A DNA stretch of 64,000 nucleotides from Actinomycetales bacterium JB111 (GTDB lineage Bacteria; Actinomycetota; Actinomycetes; Actinomycetales; Actinomycetaceae): contig FUHX01000043.1 of assembly GCA_900163555.1 (NCBI GenBank), forward strand, positions 1-64,000, read 5' to 3'. The position numbers and the translations under genes were made by a program. Position 1 is the first letter of the stretch. Every line of letters starts with the position of its first letter. Shown here one piece after another: positions 8,598 to 17,375 of this stretch. The notes beneath the pieces are model-generated. The model was not told where the DNA came from. It saw nothing but the letters and a program-made list of their open reading frames with translations, and made no database searches.

Positions 8598-9389
8598 CTA
8601 GGACCTCCCGACGACGGCCGTCGCCTCCATTTCCTCGTCCCACCGCACGTCGGCCAGCAGTCCCGCCGCCTCGAAGGCGGCGACCGCCTCGCGCGGCTGG
8701 CCCGTCCGCTCGTCCCCCGTCTCGACGACGAGGATCCCGCCCGGCGCGAGCCACTCACCGGCACCGGCCGCCGCGGCGCGCACGAGATCCAACCCGTCCT
8801 GCCCGCCGTCGACCGTCCAGACGGGTTCGAACCGCCGCGAGTCGGTCGGCATGTAGTCCAGACGTTCGCGAGGAACGTAGGGCATGTTGGCGGCGATCGC
8901 GTCCACCCGCCCGCGGAGCTCGCCGGGCAGCGGGTCGTACATGTTGCCCAGGTGCACATGCCCGCCCACCTCGGCCACGTTCCGGGCCGCGCACGCGACG
9001 GCCGCCTCGTCCACGTCGGTCGCGTGCAGCTCGATCCCCCGCACCCGTCGCGCGACGGCCAGTCCGATCGCCCCCGACCCGCAGGCGAGATCCACGACGA
9101 CCGGGGTCCGGCCCAGGCGCGAGCCGGCCACGTGTCCGGCGACCACGTCGACGAGGAGCCCGGTCCGTCGTCGGGGGATGAAGACGCCGGGATCGATACC
9201 TACCCGGCCGCCGTCGAAGTCCACCCGGCCGAGGATGTACTCGAGCGGCTCTCCCGCCTCCCGGCGGGCCACACCCTCCTCGAGAACGTCCGGGTCGCCG
9301 CCGGACCTCTCGAGCAGCAGGCTCGCCTCCTCCTCCGCGAAGACGCAGCCGGCGGCGCGCAACCGCGCCGCGATCCCGGGGTCCGTCAC
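8598..9389 (-). CDS. HemK/PrmC-like protein methyltransferase
   Basis: 263 residues. A helical N-terminal domain precedes a Rossmann-type SAM-binding domain with VVDLACGSGAIGLAVA (motif I, about 118-133). The catalytic motif reads NMPYVP, where PrmC enzymes have NPPY. This fits the actinobacterial 'putative protein N5-glutamine methyltransferase' group rather than true PrmC. It may methylate a glutamine or an amino group in a protein. The GTG at 9389 is preferred because TACCGT ends exactly 6 bases before it; upstream in-frame codons have no conserved content. It is divergent from the alcohol dehydrogenase gene. Confidence 0.85.
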   Translation of the reverse strand: MTDPGIAARLRAAGCVFAEEEASLLLERSGGDPDVLEEGVARREAGEPLEYILGRVDFDGGRVGIDPGVFIPRRRTGLLVDVVAGHVAGSRLGRTPVVVDLACGSGAIGLAVARRVRGIELHATDVDEAAVACAARNVAEVGGHVHLGNMYDPLPGELRGRVDAIAANMPYVPRERLDYMPTDSRRFEPVWTVDGGQDGLDLVRAAAAGAGEWLAPGGILVVETGDERTGQPREAVAAFEAAGLLADVRWDEEMEATAVVGRS

Positions 9390-9417
9390 GCCCCCACGGT
9401 AGGCCGTGAGGAACGTG

Positions 9418-9446
9418 TTGCAGGACACATTCGCGCGGCGTACTTT
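9418..9446 (+). promoter_or_regulatory. Promoter of the alcohol dehydrogenase gene
   Basis: TTGCAG (9418-9423), 17-base spacer, TACTTT (9441-9446). The start codon follows 43 bases later with a ribosome site, so this gene has a normal leader. Confidence 0.45.
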
Positions 9447-9489
9447 GACAATGCACGACCCCGTCAACGTCGACGAAAGGTTGATCACC

Positions 9490-10521
9490 ATGAAGGCAGT
9501 GCGCGTGCACGCGTACGAGGAGATGCCGAAGCTGGATGACGTTCCGGAGCCCGAGATCACGGGACCCTGGGACGTCATCGTCAAGATCGGGGCGGCCGGA
9601 CTGTGCCGCACCGACCTGCACATCATCGAGGGCCAGTGGGACCCGATCCAGAACCCCACGCTGCCGTACACGATCGGTCACGAGAACTCGGGCTGGGTCC
9701 ACGCCGTCGGGTCGGCGGTGTCGAACGTGGCCGTGGGCGACACGGTCATCATGCACCCGCTCGTCACGTGCGGGCTGTGCCCCGAGTGCCGCCGCGGGAA
9801 CGACTCGCACTGTGCGAACGCCTCGTTCCCGGGCCTGAACGCCGAGGGCGGCATGGCCGAGTACATGAAGACGAACGCGCGGGCAGTCGTCAAGCTCGAC
9901 CCGTCGCTGCAGCCGAGGGACATCGCCGCGCTCGCGGACGCGGGGCTGACCGCCTACCACGCGGTCCGCAAGGCTGCCCCGCGCCTGCACCCGGGCACGC
10001 ACGTGGTCGTCATCGGGTCCGGCGGTCTCGGGCACATCGGCATCCAGTCGCTCGTCGCGCTCACGGCTGCCGAGATCACGGTCCTCGACCGGTCCGAGAA
10101 GGCGCTCGAGCTCGCCACGTCCATCGGCGCGCACCACACGGTGCTCGCCACGAACGACATCGAGGCCGTCACCAAGCAGATCCACGACATCACCGGGGGC
10201 GGCGCGCACGTCGTGCTGGACTTCGTCGGCGAGCAGGGGATGGAGCTGCTCGGCCCCAACCTCATCCGCAACCAGGGCGACTACTACGTCATCGGCTACG
10301 GCGGCATGGTCAAGCTCGAGACGATCGGCATCATCTCGCGCGAGATCAACGTCATCGGCAACCTCGTCGGAACCTACGAGGACCTCGACCAGCTGATGAT
10401 CCTCACCGCCCAGGGCAAGATCTCCCTGCACACGGCGGTGTACGACCTCGCCGACTACGCCACCGCGATCGACGACCTTGACAACGGCCGCCTGGTCGGC
10501 CGCGGGATCCTCGTTCCGTAG
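9490..10521 (+). CDS. Zinc-dependent NAD(P)-linked alcohol dehydrogenase
   Basis: 343 residues, medium-chain dehydrogenase family. The catalytic zinc site is formed by Cys39 (in LCRTDLH) and His64-Glu65 (GHEN). The structural zinc site is Cys94, Cys97, Cys100 and Cys108. The Rossmann motif GSGGLGHIGIQ is near 174, with an acidic residue at the end of the second strand (VLDRS), which favours NAD over NADP. It oxidises alcohols or reduces aldehydes; the physiological substrate is unknown. GAAAGG lies 10 bases before the ATG at 9490; the longer upstream frame lacks conserved residues. Two strong hairpins follow the stop. Confidence 0.93.
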   Translation: MKAVRVHAYEEMPKLDDVPEPEITGPWDVIVKIGAAGLCRTDLHIIEGQWDPIQNPTLPYTIGHENSGWVHAVGSAVSNVAVGDTVIMHPLVTCGLCPECRRGNDSHCANASFPGLNAEGGMAEYMKTNARAVVKLDPSLQPRDIAALADAGLTAYHAVRKAAPRLHPGTHVVVIGSGGLGHIGIQSLVALTAAEITVLDRSEKALELATSIGAHHTVLATNDIEAVTKQIHDITGGGAHVVLDFVGEQGMELLGPNLIRNQGDYYVIGYGGMVKLETIGIISREINVIGNLVGTYEDLDQLMILTAQGKISLHTAVYDLADYATAIDDLDNGRLVGRGILVP

Positions 10522-10539
10522 CGCCCCCGAACCACCACA

Positions 10540-10563
10540 GCCGGTCCCGCACGCGGGACCGGC
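10540..10563 (+). terminator. Hairpin after the alcohol dehydrogenase gene
   Basis: 11-bp arms GCCGGTCCCGC / GCGGGACCGGC separated by AC, starting 18 bases after the stop codon. Confidence 0.7.
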
Positions 10564-10570
10564 TACCCGC

Positions 10571-10606
10571 CCGACGGCGGAGCCCTGGCCAGGGCTCCGC
10601 CGTCGG
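10571..10606. terminator. Perfect 18-bp palindrome, second hairpin
   Basis: The two 18-base halves (10571-10588 and 10589-10606) are exact reverse complements with no spacer. It follows the first hairpin by 7 bases. It is probably part of a tandem terminator, and may extrude as a cruciform. Confidence 0.6.
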
Positions 10607-10797
10607 CGCGTGTGCGGGGGCGGCCGCCCTGCGTGGCCGCCGCGCACTCGTGCATGACGTCCCCGATACGGACCAGACCGGTCGGGAATATTGCCCATCT
10701 CCCGTCGTTCTCCTGGTGGGGAGCCGTACCACTCCCCCGTCGCGCGACCGCTTCCGGGCGCGTGGCGGAACATCCGAACAGCAGAAAGGTGGGCGGC

Positions 10798-11499
10798 ATG
10801 GTCGTCTACAACGAGCTCATCGCCATCACGGCGGGGGCGGGCCTCATCGGGTTCGCCCTGTTCCTGGGCAACCTCCTCCGTCGCAGGACGATCGACAGCG
10901 AGGGGTGGGCCGCATTCTTCGGCGTCACCGGCCTCCTGCTACTCGCGACCGGCCTACACACGACCCTGACCTGGCCCTACGAGGCGCCGGGCTTCGAGTA
11001 CTACAACATCGCATTCGGCCAGCCTGCCGCCGGGTTCGGCGCCCTGCTGCTCTTCGCCACGATCTACCTCTGGCGCCACCGCACCGCCCTCGAGGTGGGG
11101 ACCGAGGGGGAGATCGAGTCGGCGACCGAGGCCACGCTGCGCGGCCTGAAGCCGGCCAGCATCTTCGTCGGGGCGCTCGGACTCGGTATGGCCGCGCTCG
11201 CCGTGACGTTCGTGCGCTTCCAGCTCGGAGCCGCTCCGCCGGAGGAGCCGATCACGGGCCGCTTCGGCCACCTCCCGGTCCTCGAGGCGCTGTTCCTGGG
11301 CGGGCTGTGGGGCATCATCGCCGTCGGTGCCCTGCTCTTCGCCATCTCGTTCTGGGCCCGGAAGCCTGGCCTGCTCCGGTGGTCGTACTGGGCGTTCCTG
11401 CTCGGCGGCATCGCACTCCTGCTGTTCGGCGCGATGAACTTCTACACCCACATCGGGATGTACACGAACTTCGCGTACGACACGAACTACCGCTGGTGA
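10798..11499 (+). CDS. Seven-helix membrane protein, DUF981-like
   Basis: 233 residues with about seven hydrophobic segments, a Trp/Tyr-containing motif TLTWPYEAPGFEYYNI after the second helix, and a C-terminal FYTHIGMYTNFAYDTNYRW. It resembles the DUF981 family of predicted membrane proteins; the function is unknown. GAAAGG precedes the ATG at 10798 by about 9 bases, which settles the start against longer frames. It has its own terminator pair upstream and a long hairpin downstream, so it looks monocistronic. Confidence 0.75.
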   Translation: MVVYNELIAITAGAGLIGFALFLGNLLRRRTIDSEGWAAFFGVTGLLLLATGLHTTLTWPYEAPGFEYYNIAFGQPAAGFGALLLFATIYLWRHRTALEVGTEGEIESATEATLRGLKPASIFVGALGLGMAALAVTFVRFQLGAAPPEEPITGRFGHLPVLEALFLGGLWGIIAVGALLFAISFWARKPGLLRWSYWAFLLGGIALLLFGAMNFYTHIGMYTNFAYDTNYRW

Positions 11500-11530
11500 C
11501 CGGCCCGTCGGACGCTTGGCGCTGACCGAT

Positions 11531-11580
11531 CGTCGTGCCCGGTCCGGACTCCCTCGCGGGGTCACGGACCGGGCACGACG
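11531..11580. terminator. Long hairpin between convergent genes
   Basis: Perfect 16-bp arms (11531-11546 and 11565-11580) with an 18-base centre that can itself pair partly (GACTCC/GGGGTC). It is placed between the DUF981-like gene and the MerR gene. Confidence 0.7.
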
Positions 11581-11611
11581 GAACTGCGTCAGTCAGTCTG
11601 GACGGCCAAAC

Positions 11612-12373
11612 CTACGCCAGGTTCCTGGCCGCGTAGGCCGCCATGACGTCCCGGACGAACGTCGCGAACGCGACGCCGTCCCGCGTGTACGTCGCACCGA
11701 ACCGGGGGTCGTCGACGTACATCTGCCCGAGGCCCGTGAACGCCTCGGCACTCGGAGCGCTTCCGCCCCAGCCGGCGCGGACCCACTCGTACTGGCGGCG
11801 ACCGAGCGCGTCGGCCTCCTCTCCGTCCGGGTCGACACCGCGGGCGGCGGCGTCCGCGAAGGCTGCGACGAGCGCGTCCAGCTCCTCCCGGAAGGCCTGC
11901 CTGTCGTCGTCGGACAGGGCCGTCCACCACGCGTTGCTGCGCCGGTACGACTCGGCGCCCCAGCGCTGGACGACCTCGTCCTTGTGCTGCGTATGGTCAA
12001 ATCCGTCGAACATCGTCTCCGGCATGAGTTCACCTCCGTGATCGATCATCTCGATCGTCGATCGCACCGACGCGGCCATGGTGGCAAGGCGCGCCCGCTG
12101 GTCCTCCAGGTCGGCCACGTGCCTGAGCAGCGCCTCGCGTTCGGGCACCTCCCCGTCGAGCACGGGACGGATCTCCCTGAGACCCAGCCCGAGCTCGCGC
12201 AGCACGAGGATGCGCTGGAGCCGCAGGAGACCGGCCTGGTCGAAGTACCGGAGGCCGCCGTGGCCCGTCCTCGACGGCGCCAGCAGCCCGGTACTCTCGT
12301 AGTGCCGGATCGAGCGGCTGGTCGCGCCCGAGACCTTGACGATCTCCTGCATCGACCACTCCTGCGCCCTCAT
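11612..12373 (-). CDS. MerR-family regulator with TipAS domain
   Basis: 253 residues. The N-terminal winged helix MerR domain (MQEIVKVSGATSRSIRHYE, RYFDQAGLLRLQRI, about 8-75) is followed by a coiled coil and a helical C-terminal domain of the TipAS type (about 130-253, with WWTALSDDDRQAF and QMYVDDPRF). TipAS proteins bind thiopeptide or other ligands and switch on promoters with a long spacer. ACGAGGC is adjacent to the ATG at 12373; another ATG lies 33 bases upstream. A perfect 21-bp palindrome sits 61-81 bases upstream and is the likely operator, shared with the divergent gene. Confidence 0.9.
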   Translation of the reverse strand: MRAQEWSMQEIVKVSGATSRSIRHYESTGLLAPSRTGHGGLRYFDQAGLLRLQRILVLRELGLGLREIRPVLDGEVPEREALLRHVADLEDQRARLATMAASVRSTIEMIDHGGELMPETMFDGFDHTQHKDEVVQRWGAESYRRSNAWWTALSDDDRQAFREELDALVAAFADAAARGVDPDGEEADALGRRQYEWVRAGWGGSAPSAEAFTGLGQMYVDDPRFGATYTRDGVAFATFVRDVMAAYAARNLA

Positions 12374-12433
12374 GCCTCGTCTCTCTGTCGCCTCTGGTGC
12401 GTGCACCGACCATCGGTGCTCGCACCACCGTTC

Positions 12434-12454
12434 CGGTTGACGTTACGTCAACCG
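12434..12454. promoter_or_regulatory. Palindromic MerR-type operator
   Basis: CGGTTGACGT, T, ACGTCAACCG: exact 10-bp arms around one base. It contains TTGAC of a possible -35 element and lies in the divergent interval before the MerR-TipAS gene. The shape matches operators of MerR regulators; binding itself is inferred. Confidence 0.6.
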
Positions 12455-12563
12455 CAAGCGCGTGTGGCGCAGGTCTCGACGGCGCCAGCCCGGTCCCGTG
12501 GCAGGGACAGTCCTCCCCCACGACGACGGCTCTCCCCCGTCGCCCGCCCACTACCGTCCGACC

Positions 12564-13349
12564 ATGGACGAGACCTCGAGGCCAGGTGCGCCCGTGGTGG
12601 CCGCACCCGGCACGGCCCGTCACGGTCGGCGCCTGCTCCGGACCGTCGGACGCGTCGTGCTCGTCCTGGTGGCGGTCGTCGTCGGGGCGCTGCTCGTCCG
12701 GTTCGGCCTCCAGGCCGTCCGCGAGTGGCGTGCACCCGGAGCGATCAGGGACTCCCTCGGTGCGGCGGTCGAGGAGGAGCGGGCCGCGTTCGCCTCCGAC
12801 CGGGACACCGCCCGACCGGAGATCCTGGACCAGTTCACGGCACGGCTGGACGAGCCCGTGACCTCCGCCCTCGGCTACACGTGCGAGCTGAGGTCGATCG
12901 ACCAGGGGTGGATCGTCGCCGACTGGCAACAGACCTGCGAGTGGTGGACCATCGACTACTACGTCGTCACGGACGCGGGAGTCGATCCGGTGCTCCCGGA
13001 GGACGCTCGGCGCTACGGCGCCCCGTGCTCACCCGTCTCGCTCGACTCGGCGCACGGGCGCGAGGATGAGATGGCGATCGACGTCGTCGAGGTGTCTCCT
13101 GGACAGACCGACGACGACGGCGAGCCGTGCGCCCTGCCCCGCCCGGGCGAGGCGAACTCCTCCCGCGAGCGCGGGGTGACGCTCGAGCCCGCCGACGAGA
13201 CGGCGATCGGACTGGCCGACCTCGGTCCCGAGGACCGCGTGGTCGCCGTCAGCTACTCGCGCGAGTTCTACGCCGAACAGCTCGACTGCGGGATCGGGCT
13301 GCTGTTCTGCAACAGCCCGGTCGACGGACCCGTAGTGCTCGAGCCGTAG
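12564..13349 (+). CDS. Hypothetical membrane-anchored protein
   Basis: 261 residues with one membrane helix near the N-terminus (VGRVVLVLVAVVVGALLV, about 28-45) and an extracytoplasmic remainder with several cysteines (CELRS, QTCEWW, APCSPV, EPCALP, LDCGIG, LFCNSP) that could form disulfides. No family recognised. TACCGT ends 6 bases before the ATG at 12564, supporting this start over longer frames. It is divergent from the MerR-TipAS gene and may be its target, since the palindromic operator lies 110 bases upstream. Confidence 0.7.
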   Translation: MDETSRPGAPVVAAPGTARHGRRLLRTVGRVVLVLVAVVVGALLVRFGLQAVREWRAPGAIRDSLGAAVEEERAAFASDRDTARPEILDQFTARLDEPVTSALGYTCELRSIDQGWIVADWQQTCEWWTIDYYVVTDAGVDPVLPEDARRYGAPCSPVSLDSAHGREDEMAIDVVEVSPGQTDDDGEPCALPRPGEANSSRERGVTLEPADETAIGLADLGPEDRVVAVSYSREFYAEQLDCGIGLLFCNSPVDGPVVLEP

Positions 13350-13361
13350 TCCCGACGACGG

Positions 13362-14069
13362 TCAGGCGTACGACTCCAGGTCCGCCTCGCCGCCGGCGAC
13401 CGCCAGGCCGTGCGGGTGCGCCTCGTCCGGGTAGCCGACGGGACCGTCCCCCTCGATGTCGCTGACCGCCGAGCCGCCGAGCGCATGGGACTCCCACCGC
13501 TCGAGGCGCCAGCCCTCCGCCTGCGAACCCTCGACGATGACGACACCGGTGTTGGAGATGGAGTGGCCGAGGAACTGGGGTGGGACATCGACGGTCGCGG
13601 CCGCCCAGAGCACGATGATCGCCCCGTGGGCGACGAGCATGACCGTCTCGTCCCCGCCGGCGTCGATCTCGTCGACCACCGCGTTGAACCGCGCGAGGGT
13701 CTCGGTGCCGGTCTCGGCGCCGGGCATGCGGATCTCGGGATCCTCCTGCCAGCCGACGATCGTCTGGATGAAGCCGTGGATCGCCTCGTCGTCGGACCGC
13801 ATCTCGTAGTCGCCGGAACGGACCTCGCGCAGGCCCTCGCGCACGTTCGGGGTCAGGCCCCGGGAGGCGGCGATCGGGGCCGCCGTCTGCTGGGTGCGCA
13901 CGAGGTTCGAGACCCAGGTCGAGTCGATCGGCTCGTCGGACAACTCGTCGACGAGCGCCTCGGCCTGCTTCCTCCCCAGGTCGGTCAGGTCAGCCCCGGG
14001 AGCGTCGGAGTCGAGGGCGTTCTTGACGTTGGAGTGGGTCTGACCGTGTCTCACGAGGATGAGGCGCAT
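13362..14069 (-). CDS. Histidine phosphatase family protein
   Basis: 235 residues. It begins with the phosphoglycerate-mutase signature LILVRHGQTHSN (catalytic His8). It has the SNLVRTQQTA helix with the second Arg, the acid residue region LREVRSGDYE, and VAHGAIIVLW with the second catalytic His. Such enzymes are phosphatases or mutases working through a phosphohistidine; the substrate is unknown. The ATG at 14069 is supported by GACAAT ending 6 bases upstream. An acidic C-terminal extension (DIEGDGPVGYPDEAHPHG) follows the domain. It is convergent with the upstream membrane-anchored protein. Confidence 0.9.
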   Translation of the reverse strand: MRLILVRHGQTHSNVKNALDSDAPGADLTDLGRKQAEALVDELSDEPIDSTWVSNLVRTQQTAAPIAASRGLTPNVREGLREVRSGDYEMRSDDEAIHGFIQTIVGWQEDPEIRMPGAETGTETLARFNAVVDEIDAGGDETVMLVAHGAIIVLWAAATVDVPPQFLGHSISNTGVVIVEGSQAEGWRLERWESHALGGSAVSDIEGDGPVGYPDEAHPHGLAVAGGEADLESYA

Positions 14070-14200
14070 GGGCCCATTGTCCCAGGCGACGACGTCGGGG
14101 ACGTCCACTTCCCCCGTCAGCGAACCCCGCCCCACGGGGTCGAGGCCATGCTCGTCCCGTCCGCGTCCCCCTCCCTGGCCGTGAGGTCGGAACGCGGCGT

Positions 14201-14231
14201 GCGAGGTCGGAACCGCGGATTCCGACCTCGC
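14201..14231. terminator. Hairpin downstream of glnE
   Basis: 12-bp arms GCGAGGTCGGAA / TTCCGACCTCGC with a 7-base loop. A third, direct copy of GAGGTCGGAAC lies at 14182-14192. The element sits between glnE and the histidine phosphatase gene, both on the minus strand. Confidence 0.5.
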
Positions 14232-14286
14232 GCTTCCCGTTCCTACCTCGCCAAGGTGGTGGGAAGGCAGGTGGTGGGGTGGGCGG

Positions 14287-17200
14287 TCAGTCGTCCCAGA
14301 AGAGTCGGTCGATGACCGCGCGGGAACGGCGGGCCGCCCGCAGGTAGTCCTCCTCCAGCTCCTGCCGCCCGCCCGGCGGGTAGCCCAGGAGCCGGGCGAC
14401 CGACTCGAGCGGGTCGACCCCGTGGGGCAGCACGTCGATCTTCTGGCCCGACGTCCGGCCACTGACCTGCACGTTGGCGTCCCTGATCTTGCCGGCGAGC
14501 TCCCACGCCTGCCGCATCGTGGCGGCGTCCCCGGCCTGGATGTACCCGCCGGCCTCCAGCGAGGCCAGCCCCTCGGCGGTACCCGTCACGCGGAGCGACG
14601 GGTCGTCGCCGGCGTGCCGGAGCTGCCACAGCTGGACGGTCCACTCCACGTCCGCGAGCGCCCCGGGCCCGAGCTTGAGGTGCCGGTTCGCGGGCACCCC
14701 GCGCGGGATGCGCTCCTGCTCGACCCTGCCCTTGATCCGCCGGATCTCCCGCTCGCCCGCCTCGCCGATGCCGCCGGGCGCGTACCGGATCGGGTCGATG
14801 ACGGCGAGGAACTTCTCCCCCAGCACCGGGTCCCCGGCCGCGACGCGTGCGCGGATCAGCGCCTGGCGCTCCCAGACCTCCGACCACCGCTCGTAGTACT
14901 CGGCGTAGGAGGCCAGCGACCGCACGAGCGGGCCGGACCGCCCCTCGGGCCGCAGGTCGGCGTCGACGGGCAGGACGGGCTCGTCGGTCACGGAGCCGAG
15001 CAGGTCCTTGACCATGCGGGCGACCGCGAGCGACCAGTCCGCCACCACGGCCTCGTCCGCGCCGGGAAGCGGGTCGTGCACGAACAGGACGTCGGCGTCG
15101 GAGGAGTAGCCGACCTCCCGGCCACCGAGGCGGCCCATGGCCACCACGAGGAACCGCGCCGGCATCTGCTCGAGCCCTTGGTCCCGGGTGACGATCTGGG
15201 TGGCGATGCGGACGGCGGCCTCGAGCGCGAGGTCCGCCACGTCCGCCAGCTCGGACCGCAGCTCGCGTGGCTGCGTGCGCAGCACGTGGGAGATCGCCAC
15301 GCGCGTGGTCTCCCGACGCCGGATGTAGCGGGCGCGGCCGATGGCCACGTCCGGGTCGTCCTGCCGCTTGAGCAGCGCGTCCAGCTCGGCGGCGAGCTCC
15401 TCCCGCGTCCGCGGGGTGAGTCCGCTCGCCGAGTCGAGCCACTTGACGGCCTCGGGGAGCTGGAGCAGGAGGTCCCCGACGTACCGGGAGCTCGCGAGGA
15501 GGGTCGCCAACGACTCCGCCGCGAGCGCCGAGTCCCGCAGCAGCCCGAGGTACCAGTGGCTCGTCCCGATCGACTCGGACAGGCGACGGAAGGCGAGCAG
15601 CCCGACGTCGGGCATCGGGGCGTCCGCGAACCACCCGATCATCACCGGCAGCAGCTGACGCTGGATCGTGGCCCGCCGCGAGAGGCCCTCCGTGAGGGCG
15701 GAGATGTGCTGCAGGGATCCCTTGGGATCCTTGAAGCCGATCACCTCCATCCGCGCGGCGGCCGCCTCGGGCGCGAGCGTGGCCTCCTCGGGCGAGAGAC
15801 GGGCGGTCGCCGGCAGGAGCGGCCGGTAGTAGATCTCCTCGTGCAGGCGTCGCACCTCGGAGCGGACCCGCCGCCATGCCTTCTCCAGGCCGGGGCCGTC
15901 GGTGATCCCGTCGACCCCCATCACGCGGCCGAGCACCTCCAGATCCGCCTCGCCCGAGGGGACCACCTGTGTGCGCCGGAGCCGCCACAGCTGCATGCGG
16001 TGCTCGAGGACCCTCAGGAAGCGGTAGTCCCTGTCCAGGGCGGCCGCGGAGTCCCGCCCCACGTAGCCCCCCGCCGCGAGGGCGGCGAGCGCCTCGAGCG
16101 TGGTCCTGGAGCGCAGCGTCTCGTCCGTCCGTCCGTGCACGAGCTGGAGGAGCTGGACGGTGAACTCGACGTCCCGCAGTCCCCCCTTGCCGAGCTTCAG
16201 CTGCCGGTCGGCGTCCTTCTTCGGGACGGTGTCCTCGACCCGGCGGCGCATAGCCTGCGCGTCCTCGACGAAGTTCTCCCGGCCCGCCGCTCCCCAGATC
16301 TTCGGGGCGACCGCCTCGCAGTAGGCCGCGCCGAGCTCGGCGTCGCCGGCGAGGGGTCGCGCCTTGAGCAGCGCCTGGAACTCCCAGCCCTTCGCCCACT
16401 TGTCGTAGTACGCGACGTGGCTGGCCAGCGTGCGCACGAGGGGCCCGTCCGCACCCTCGGGGCGGAGGTTCGCGTCGAGCGGCCATAGGGCCGGCTCGGT
16501 CCCCACACCCCCGACGGCGTGGGCCAGGGACTCGGCCAGCCGCGTCGCCACCTCGAGGGCCGCGTGCTCGTCGGCGACGGGCTCGCCGTCCTCCCCCAGG
16601 GCCGGCTCGGCCACGTACACGACGTCGACGTCGGAGATGTAGTTGATCTCCTTGCCGCCGGTCTTGCCCATGCCGAGGACGGCGAGGCGCACGCCCGCCC
16701 CGTGGTCCGGCAGGTCCGCGCGGGCCACGGCGAGCGCGGCGTCCAGCGCGGCACCGACGATGTCCGCGATCGACGAGGCGACGGCCGTGAAGTCGGCGAG
16801 CGGGTCCGGCGAGGTGAGGTCCGCGGCGGCGATCGCCAGCAGCCGACGACGGTACGCGCGGCGCAGCGCGCCGATGCCCTCCTCGCCGCTCAGGCTCGCG
16901 ACAGGATTGGGGTCGGCGGGGTCGGCGCCCACCGCCTCCAGGGCGCCCCGCCGCTCGGCGGCCGCGCCCCGGCCGAGGGCCGGGGGCGCCTCGTCCCGGT
17001 CGAGGAGCGCGACGACGTCGGTCGGGTGGCCGACCAGGCCGTCACCAAGGGCGCGGGACGCTCCGGTGACGGCGATCAGCCGGGCGAGCGCGACGTCGTC
17101 GGAGGCGAGCTCGTCCACGAGCGCGGGCTCGTTCAGCTCGGCCGCCCGCTCGGCCATGCGCACGAGCGTGAGCAGCGCGTGGTCGGGGTCACCGGCCCTG

Positions 17201-17352
17201 CGCAGGGCGAGCAGGAGCCGGTCCTTCAGCTCCCCGGCGAGGTACGGGGCGAGTACGGGCTCGTCGAGCAGCTTCCCCGCGCGGGCAGGGTCGTGCACCC
17301 CCGCGCGCCGAAGCAGGGTGGTGCGCGAGACCGTCCGTCCGTTCCTCGTCAC
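14287..17352 (-). CDS. glnE: Bifunctional glutamine synthetase adenylyltransferase/adenylyl-removing enzyme
   Basis: 1021 residues with two nucleotidyltransferase domains in tandem, as in GlnE. The N-terminal domain carries GMGKTGGKEINYISDVDVVY (about 227-246; removes AMP). The C-terminal domain carries MGRLGGREVGYSSDADVLFV (about 738-757; adds AMP). Each is followed by a helical GlnD-like region. It acts on the tyrosine of GlnA (Tyr402 here) to tune glutamine synthesis to nitrogen state. The start is placed at GTG 17352, 23 bases after the glnA2 stop; a second GTG seven codons later is possible. It is in an operon with glnA2, as in mycobacteria. Confidence 0.96.
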   Translation of the reverse strand: MTRNGRTVSRTTLLRRAGVHDPARAGKLLDEPVLAPYLAGELKDRLLLALRRAGDPDHALLTLVRMAERAAELNEPALVDELASDDVALARLIAVTGASRALGDGLVGHPTDVVALLDRDEAPPALGRGAAAERRGALEAVGADPADPNPVASLSGEEGIGALRRAYRRRLLAIAAADLTSPDPLADFTAVASSIADIVGAALDAALAVARADLPDHGAGVRLAVLGMGKTGGKEINYISDVDVVYVAEPALGEDGEPVADEHAALEVATRLAESLAHAVGGVGTEPALWPLDANLRPEGADGPLVRTLASHVAYYDKWAKGWEFQALLKARPLAGDAELGAAYCEAVAPKIWGAAGRENFVEDAQAMRRRVEDTVPKKDADRQLKLGKGGLRDVEFTVQLLQLVHGRTDETLRSRTTLEALAALAAGGYVGRDSAAALDRDYRFLRVLEHRMQLWRLRRTQVVPSGEADLEVLGRVMGVDGITDGPGLEKAWRRVRSEVRRLHEEIYYRPLLPATARLSPEEATLAPEAAAARMEVIGFKDPKGSLQHISALTEGLSRRATIQRQLLPVMIGWFADAPMPDVGLLAFRRLSESIGTSHWYLGLLRDSALAAESLATLLASSRYVGDLLLQLPEAVKWLDSASGLTPRTREELAAELDALLKRQDDPDVAIGRARYIRRRETTRVAISHVLRTQPRELRSELADVADLALEAAVRIATQIVTRDQGLEQMPARFLVVAMGRLGGREVGYSSDADVLFVHDPLPGADEAVVADWSLAVARMVKDLLGSVTDEPVLPVDADLRPEGRSGPLVRSLASYAEYYERWSEVWERQALIRARVAAGDPVLGEKFLAVIDPIRYAPGGIGEAGEREIRRIKGRVEQERIPRGVPANRHLKLGPGALADVEWTVQLWQLRHAGDDPSLRVTGTAEGLASLEAGGYIQAGDAATMRQAWELAGKIRDANVQVSGRTSGQKIDVLPHGVDPLESVARLLGYPPGGRQELEEDYLRAARRSRAVIDRLFWDD

Positions 17353-17375
17353 GGCTGTCGACCAGATCGAGCGCG

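Noticed and set aside
8820-8845. tRNA-like GGTTCGAACC sequence
   Set aside because: It lies inside the methyltransferase coding sequence and no cloverleaf can be folded around it.
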